Below are positions 59,411-64,000 of a DNA stretch of 64,000 bases, piece after piece. Source of the DNA: Paracoccaceae bacterium (GTDB lineage: Bacteria > Pseudomonadota > Alphaproteobacteria > Rhodobacterales > Rhodobacteraceae). The position numbers were made by a program, and so were the translations under genes. The stretch spans positions 1 to 64,000 of the forward strand of contig WFQE01000022.1 in NCBI GenBank assembly GCA_015487165.1, in the 5' to 3' direction. The notes beneath the pieces are model-generated. The model was not told where the DNA came from, searched no databases, and saw only the letters and a program-made list of their open reading frames with translations. Every line of letters begins with the position of its first letter. The stretch's first letter is position 1.

Positions 59411-61457
59411 GGCCCGTCCCGCACAAGATACGCGGCTGCGCAAGGTGAAGGATCCGCAGCGTCGGGCATGGTATCGATCGGTCAGGTTCCGCCTGCTGAT
59501 GATCGCCCTGCTGCCGATGCTGGTGGTCATGCCGTTGTTTCTGGCGGTGGTCATTGCGAACTGGTCGGCGCGTTTCGACAAGCTGCTGATCGCCAAGGTG
59601 AATGGCGAGCTGACCATCGCGCATCAGTATTTTTCGCGCCTCAAGGAACGCGCCAGCGAACAGGTGCAGGGGCTTGGGGCTTCGGCGCGGTTCAAGGAAA
59701 CCCTCGCGCGGGGTTCGGACAGTGTCTTGCAGCAGTTTCTGGATGCCGAGCGCAGGAAATACGGATTCGATTTCCTGTATTACATTGCTCCGGGCGGCCA
59801 TTTCGTTTCGTCCCCGCGTCTGGAAAGGGCTGTCAACTATCACAAATGGCCCGTGGTGCATGCGGCGTTGGCGGGCAAGGGCAGCACGGTCGTGGATATT
59901 TTCAGCCGTGATGACCTGATGGCAATCTCGCCCGCCCTGGCCGAGCAGGCGCGTATCAAGCTGGTCCCAACCAAGGCGGCAGCCCCGACCAGCCGCACCG
60001 AGGAAACCCGCGGCATGGTGATCCATACCGCGGCACCTGTCAGCGTCGGAGGCGGCGCGCTGGTCGCCGGTGTGCTGCTGAACCGCAACCTTGATTTCAT
60101 CGATACCATCAACGATCTGGTCTATCCGGCCCAAAGCCTGACCGAAGGCAGTCGCGGCACGGCCACGCTGTTTCTTGATGATGTGAGGGTGTCAACCAAT
60201 GTGCGGTTGTTCGAAAACGTGCGCGCGCTGGGCACCCGCGTTTCGGTCATCGTGCGTGATACGGTTCTGGGGCAGGGCAAGGTCTGGTTGGATCGCGCCT
60301 TTGTGGTGAATGACTGGTATATCTCGGCCTACGAGCCGATCATCGACAGTTTCGGCAAGCGGGTTGGCATGCTGTATGTCGGTTTTCTCGATACGCCGTT
60401 CCGCGCGGCCAAGCTGCGCACATTGATGACCATCGGCGGGGGATTCGTTTTGCTGATCCTGTTGTCGGTGCCGGTGTTTCTGTATTGGGCGCGGTCGATC
60501 TTTCACCCGCTCGAGGCGATGGTGGCGACCATCGGCCGGGTGGAAAAGGGTGATCTGGGAGCGCGCACCGGCATTCGCGGCGCGGATGACGAGATCGGGC
60601 GCGTGTCTGAACATCTGGATCTGTTGCTGGAACAGGTGCAGGAACGCGACAGGCGCCTGCGCGAATGGGCGGACGAGCTGGAACGCCGCGTGGCCGAGCG
60701 CACCCGCGACCTGCGCGAGGCCAACCAGCGGCTGGAAGCAACGACCAAGCAGCTGGTGGTTTCGGAAAAGCTGGCCGCGATCGGTGAAATCACCGCCGGC
60801 ATCGCCCATGAAATCAACAACCCGATTGCCGTGATTCAGGGAAACCTGGATGTCATTCGCGAACAGATTGGTGATGACGCCCTTCCCGTCGAGACCGAAT
60901 TCAAGCTGATCTATGAACAGGTCCATTCGATCAATGTGCTGGTCAACAAGCTGCTGCAATTTGCACGCCCCGAAGAATATGCCGGGGTTGTCGAGCATCA
61001 CAGCCCGAATGACGTGATCCGGGATTCCATTCCGCTGGTCCAGCACCTGCTGAACAAGGTCGATATCACGCTGGAGATGGATCTGGTGGCCTCACGCGTC
61101 GTGGCAATGAACCGGACCGAATTGCAGCAGGTGCTGATCAATCTGATCGTGAACGCCATTCATGCCATGCCCGATGGTGGCAGGCTGACTCTGCGCAGCC
61201 GCGACTTTGATAATGAAGGCACGCCCGGCGTCGAAATAGAGGTCACGGATACAGGCCACGGAATGCCGCCCGAGGTTCTGAAAAGCGTGTTTGACCCGTT
61301 TTTCACAACCAAACGCGAGGAAGGCACGGGGTTGGGCCTTTCAATCAGCCAAAAGCTGGTCTTGCGCAGTGGCGGACATATTCGGGCCAACAGCGCTCTG
61401 GAAAAGGGAACGACCTTTGTGATCTGGATTCCAGGGGAGGAGCCTGACGCAATCTGA
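59403..61457 (+). CDS. sensor histidine kinase with periplasmic Cache-like domain, FDH operon
   Basis: A 684-residue kinase: helix at about 30-52, a large periplasmic sensor (about 55-335) of double-Cache character, second helix (about 340-360), HAMP (about 362-415), coiled coil, HisKA with phospho-acceptor His in AGIAHEINNPIAVIQG, and ATPase boxes QVLINLIVNAIHAM, DTGHGMPPEV and GTGLGLSISQKLV. The ATG at 59403 overlaps the regulator's stop by eight bases, better supported than a much longer in-frame extension through that gene. It should sense a periplasmic small molecule, perhaps formate. Confidence 0.9.
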   Translation: MSEARPAQDTRLRKVKDPQRRAWYRSVRFRLLMIALLPMLVVMPLFLAVVIANWSARFDKLLIAKVNGELTIAHQYFSRLKERASEQVQGLGASARFKETLARGSDSVLQQFLDAERRKYGFDFLYYIAPGGHFVSSPRLERAVNYHKWPVVHAALAGKGSTVVDIFSRDDLMAISPALAEQARIKLVPTKAAAPTSRTEETRGMVIHTAAPVSVGGGALVAGVLLNRNLDFIDTINDLVYPAQSLTEGSRGTATLFLDDVRVSTNVRLFENVRALGTRVSVIVRDTVLGQGKVWLDRAFVVNDWYISAYEPIIDSFGKRVGMLYVGFLDTPFRAAKLRTLMTIGGGFVLLILLSVPVFLYWARSIFHPLEAMVATIGRVEKGDLGARTGIRGADDEIGRVSEHLDLLLEQVQERDRRLREWADELERRVAERTRDLREANQRLEATTKQLVVSEKLAAIGEITAGIAHEINNPIAVIQGNLDVIREQIGDDALPVETEFKLIYEQVHSINVLVNKLLQFARPEEYAGVVEHHSPNDVIRDSIPLVQHLLNKVDITLEMDLVASRVVAMNRTELQQVLINLIVNAIHAMPDGGRLTLRSRDFDNEGTPGVEIEVTDTGHGMPPEVLKSVFDPFFTTKREEGTGLGLSISQKLVLRSGGHIRANSALEKGTTFVIWIPGEEPDAI

Positions 61458-61516
61458 AAGCACTACGCCAAGGCCGCCCCTCTTGAAGAGGTGCGTTCGC
61501 CCCTTGCCTGCATCAG

Positions 61517-61843
61517 TCAGTTCAGTGGCGCGGAAACCCTGTAACGACCATTGTTCAACCCGCCAAACATGGCGGAAATGTCTGGGTGGTCGACCGGCTC
61601 GCCGCTTTCGTCAGGCAGAAGGTTCTGCTCGGACACATATGCGACGTAATACGAGTTCTCGTTTTCGGCCAGCAGATGGTAGAAGGGTTGCTCCTTGCTG
61701 GGGCGGTTCTCTTCGGGAATCGCAGCCCACCATTCTTCGGAATTTGCAAAAACCGGATCAATATCGAAAATGACGCCGCGGAAAGAAAATTTCCGATGCC
61801 TGACCACTTGGCCGATGCTGTATTTTGCGCTTTTTCTTAACAT
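61517..61843 (-). CDS. hspQ: heat shock protein HspQ
   Basis: A 108-residue protein of the HspQ/YccV family (SIGQVVRHRKFSFRGVIFDI, with FANSEEWWAAIP, PFYHLLAENEN and YVSEQNLLPD). In E. coli HspQ is a specificity factor for the Lon protease and binds hemimethylated DNA. Its gene converges on the FDH kinase gene and is divergent from the AEC carrier gene. Confidence 0.92.
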   Translation of the reverse strand: MLRKSAKYSIGQVVRHRKFSFRGVIFDIDPVFANSEEWWAAIPEENRPSKEQPFYHLLAENENSYYVAYVSEQNLLPDESGEPVDHPDISAMFGGLNNGRYRVSAPLN

Positions 61844-61939
61844 GGCTGATTACATCCCCCGTGAAACTTAGTAACCCTTCACAAAATTCCTGTCCACCAG
61901 CCGGACTGTCGCAATGCACATTTTTTCGGGAAACAATGC

Positions 61940-62821
61940 ATGTCCATTATCTTGACAGTTCTTCAGATCGTCGCGCCCGTCTTCATCCTTGCGGGTATCG
62001 GATTTGTCTGGGTCAAGCTGGGTGAGGAATACCGCGTCAAGTTTGTGACCCGCTTGTCGATGACGATGGGGATCCCCGCATTGGTGTTCACGTCATTGAT
62101 GAAAACCCGCATCGACCCGGCGGCCCTGACCGATATGATCTATGCCAGCCTGCTTGCCTATGGAGGCATGACGGTGGTGGTTTTCGCTGTCGTCAAGCTG
62201 TTCAGGCTGGACATGCGAACATATCTGGCACCGCTGCTGTTCGGCAATACCGGGAACCTCGGCCTGCCGTTGGCCCTGTTTGCCTTTGGCGAGGTGGGGT
62301 TGAGCTATGCCGTTGTAATATTCGCAATAATGGCAATTTATTCCTTCACCTTTGGCGTGTGGATGGTGTCGGGCGGCGGGTCGCCCCTGAAGGTGTTGAA
62401 AGAGCCGCTGGTCGGGGCAACCCTGTTGGGGGCGCTTTTTCTTTACAATGGCTGGCAGACACCGGACTGGATCACCAACACGCTGGATCTGATAGGGCAG
62501 ATGGCCATTCCCCTGATGCTGATCACCTTGGGCGTTGCTGTCGCGCGGCTCAAGCCGGTGGGTTTTGGCAGGGCGTTGCTGCTGTCGATCTTCAAGGTGA
62601 TTGCGGCGGTCGCGGTGTCGGCAGGGGCGGCATACTGGCTTGATCTGTCGCCGGTTCCCTTTGCCGTTCTGGTGCTGCAGGTCTCGACACCTGTTGCGGT
62701 TACGTCATACTTGTTGGCCGAAAAATACGAGGCAGACGCCGAATCCGTTGCCGGGCTTGTTGTCGTTTCGACCGTCGTTTCCCTTGTATCGCTTCCGGTG
62801 ATTCTGGCCTTTCTGCTGTAG
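61940..62821 (+). CDS. AEC-family transporter
   Basis: A 293-residue integral membrane protein of the auxin efflux carrier family with about ten helices: start ILTVLQIVAPVFILAGIGFV, central FGNTGNLGLPLALFAFGEVG, ending with the conserved PVAVTSYLLAEKYEADAESV. Bacterial members move carboxylic or amino acids such as malate or malonate, but the substrate cannot be told from sequence. It is monocistronic as far as visible, with a 96-base gap to hspQ holding divergent promoters. Confidence 0.9.
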   Translation: MSIILTVLQIVAPVFILAGIGFVWVKLGEEYRVKFVTRLSMTMGIPALVFTSLMKTRIDPAALTDMIYASLLAYGGMTVVVFAVVKLFRLDMRTYLAPLLFGNTGNLGLPLALFAFGEVGLSYAVVIFAIMAIYSFTFGVWMVSGGGSPLKVLKEPLVGATLLGALFLYNGWQTPDWITNTLDLIGQMAIPLMLITLGVAVARLKPVGFGRALLLSIFKVIAAVAVSAGAAYWLDLSPVPFAVLVLQVSTPVAVTSYLLAEKYEADAESVAGLVVVSTVVSLVSLPVILAFLL

Positions 62822-62896
62822 AGGGCGTTTGCAGGGGCTTTCGCCGAGGGGCGTGTTCGGCCTAGAATGGCCGCAACGAACAAGGGGCAGGTGCGC

Positions 62897-63478
62897 GTGA
62901 TCAACAAGGCAGTTATTTCTCTGGTGTTGTTTCTTTCCGCCTGTGCGGGGGTGACCCCGCCACCGACCAACCTTGATAATGCCTGCGCCATTGCCCAGGA
63001 ACGCCCGAAATGGTTCAAGGCGATGGCCCGTGTGCAGGAAAAGTGGCAGGTGCCGATTTCTGTTCAGCTGGCGGTGATCTATCAGGAAAGCAAGTTTCGC
63101 GGCGATGCCCGTACGCCGCTGGCCTTCAAGCTGGGGGTCATTCCCATGGGCAGGGATTCCTCGGCCTATGGCTATGCGCAGGCGATCGACAGCACATGGA
63201 AGTGGTACCAACGCGAGACGGGAAACTTCAGCGCAAGGCGCGACAGGTTCGAGGATGCGGTCGATTTCATGGGTTGGTACATGGACCAGTCAACGCAAAA
63301 GCTCGGCATCCCCAAGACAAGTGCGCGCAAGCAGTATCTGGCCTATCACGACGGGCATTCCGGCTATCGGCGCGGAACGCACCGGCGCAAGCGGTGGCTG
63401 ATGCGCATATCGCGCGATGTTCAGAAACGTGCAAAAATCTACGCAAAGCAGCTGAGCGAATGCAGCCCTGGGAAATAG
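62897..63478 (+). CDS. lytic transglycosylase-like lipoprotein
   Basis: A 193-residue protein with SLT-like catalytic domain (VQLAVIYQESKFRGDARTPL, where the Glu is the likely catalytic acid, then DSSAYGYAQAIDSTWKWYQR and YHDGHSGYRRGTH). Starting at GTG 62897, the leader VINKAVISLVLFLSAC is a short signal with lipobox cysteine at residue 16. An in-frame ATG at 62867 would add ten residues. AAGGGG lies nine bases before the GTG. It likely acts on peptidoglycan from the inner face of the outer membrane. Confidence 0.85.
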   Translation: MINKAVISLVLFLSACAGVTPPPTNLDNACAIAQERPKWFKAMARVQEKWQVPISVQLAVIYQESKFRGDARTPLAFKLGVIPMGRDSSAYGYAQAIDSTWKWYQRETGNFSARRDRFEDAVDFMGWYMDQSTQKLGIPKTSARKQYLAYHDGHSGYRRGTHRRKRWLMRISRDVQKRAKIYAKQLSECSPGK

Positions 63479-63482
63479 CGGC

Positions 63483-64000
63483 TCAGCGGTCTGGCGTGCG
63501 TTTCTGAATCTCCAGCTCGACGCTGAACAGGCTGTCTGGAAGGGGAATTCCGGTTTCCAGATCGCCCAGGATCACCGTGGTCTTGTTGCCATCCTGATCG
63601 GTGATGACCCATTGACGCAGCTCGATCGGATTGTCGGTAAAGACAAGGTCGATATAGCCGATTTCCGGGCGTTTGGGATCCTGCGCCCTGATTGTCGTGG
63701 CGGTTCCGTCAAAGCTGTGATCCGTGATCATCTTGTCGCGGGTCAGATCGACATCCCTGGCCAGGATGACCGACAGGGGCGTGCGTTTCAGGGGGTATTG
63801 CTGAGGCGGCTCGTTTGACTTGAAATCGAAAATGGCAACATTGCCGCCACCTGCGATGACAAGCGCGGCATTGGGGGGATCATATTCGAACCGCATCCTG
63901 CCGGGCCTGCGGATATACAGCTTGCCGGTCGAGATCGTGCCATCCGGGTTGATCTGGGTGATCCGGGCCTTGGCGGTTTCAAGCCTGTTCAGCCAGTCCG
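63483..64000 (-). CDS. lolA: outer-membrane lipoprotein carrier LolA (partial, 5' end outside window)
   Basis: The minus-strand frame is open from the window end to the stop at 63483, giving the last 171 or so residues of LolA, the periplasmic chaperone carrying lipoproteins from LolCDE to the outer membrane. Diagnostic segments are ITQINPDGTISTGKLYIRRP with PGRMRFEYDPP near the start of the visible part, and KRPEIGYIDLVFTDNPIELR with QWVITDQDGNKTTV near the end. Signal peptide and start lie beyond base 64000. It converges on the transglycosylase gene four bases away. Confidence 0.9.
   Translation of the reverse strand, partial: DWLNRLETAKARITQINPDGTISTGKLYIRRPGRMRFEYDPPNAALVIAGGGNVAIFDFKSNEPPQQYPLKRTPLSVILARDVDLTRDKMITDHSFDGTATTIRAQDPKRPEIGYIDLVFTDNPIELRQWVITDQDGNKTTVILGDLETGIPLPDSLFSVELEIQKRTPDR

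Noticed and set aside
61458-61516. Terminator between the FDH kinase gene and hspQ (CCTCTT/AAGAGG)
   Set aside because: The six-base stem has a one-base centre and cannot fold as a hairpin; it is more likely chance.
1-64000. tRNA, rRNA, CRISPR array, insertion sequence, integrase or attachment site
   Set aside because: No cloverleaf-like segment, regularly spaced repeat array, transposase or integrase product was recognised anywhere in the window.

Overview
The window is about 64 kb of dense, moderately GC-rich chromosomal DNA from an alphaproteobacterium, most likely of the order Rhodobacterales (Roseobacter/Paracoccus relatives). The indications are the flagellar gene order (motB-flgEKLI, fliF-fliH-fliN-fliP, fliL-motE-like-motA, flhA-fliR-flhB, flgBC-fliEQ-flgFGAH, fliI), a full beta-hydroxyaspartate cycle locus, TRAP transporters, CtrA-like sites near flagellar genes, and the typical small Rhodobacterales families around formate dehydrogenase. 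I see no tRNA, rRNA, insertion sequence, prophage, CRISPR array or plasmid feature. It reads as core and accessory metabolic chromosome.

Layout. (1) 1-1.25 kb: the tail of an unknown gene, a secreted hypothetical protein and a small membrane protein whose start is disturbed by an A7 run. (2) 1.4-2.6 kb: urate hydroxylase PuuD. (3) 2.7-28.4 kb: a nearly continuous flagellar island giving stator (MotA, MotB, a MotE-like protein, a large periplasmic partner), rod, hook, hook-filament junction, P- and L-ring, MS-ring, C-ring fragment (FliN), export gate and ATPase, and a flagellar transglycosylase. Flagellin, cap, FliG, FliM, FlgD, FliK and the flagellar regulators are not in the window. (4) 28.4-35.9 kb: an OmpR/EnvZ-type two-component pair divergent from a glucose-type ABC transporter and glucokinase. 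Four half-sites on a 10-bp grid lie between them. (5) 35.9-45.1 kb: the IclR regulator BhcR and bhcABCD (glyoxylate to oxaloacetate through beta-hydroxyaspartate), followed by a TRAP transporter with an unusual TM2/coiled-coil/DctQ fusion subunit. (6) 45.3-61.5 kb: a formate dehydrogenase island. One arm is DUF6505, a lipoate-ligase-like protein, Mrp/ApbC and DUF6494. Next come a TupA-like/cytochrome c fusion and a multi-cluster ferredoxin. Then DUF3305, DUF3306, a TorD-like chaperone, a small Tat protein, FDH alpha, beta and gamma, and a two-component system whose NtrC-like regulator lacks the GAFTGA loop. (7) 61.5-64 kb: HspQ, an AEC carrier, a lytic transglycosylase lipoprotein and the 3' part of lolA.

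How it fits together. The metabolic half handles small carbon compounds: glucose import and phosphorylation, C2 (glyoxylate/glycolate) assimilation without carbon loss, and periplasmic formate oxidation feeding electrons to the quinone pool. Each module carries its own regulator beside an intergenic region with visible operator-like repeats. The items most worth a second look are the TupA-like cytochrome in the FDH locus, the DctQ fusion in the beta-hydroxyaspartate locus, the GAFTGA-less NtrC-like regulator with its repeated 13-bp palindromes, the OmpR-type half-site array, and the uncharacterised flagellar proteins (743, 178, 136 and 133 residues). The reading was by eye, so family assignments rest on recognised motifs and context, not on database searches.
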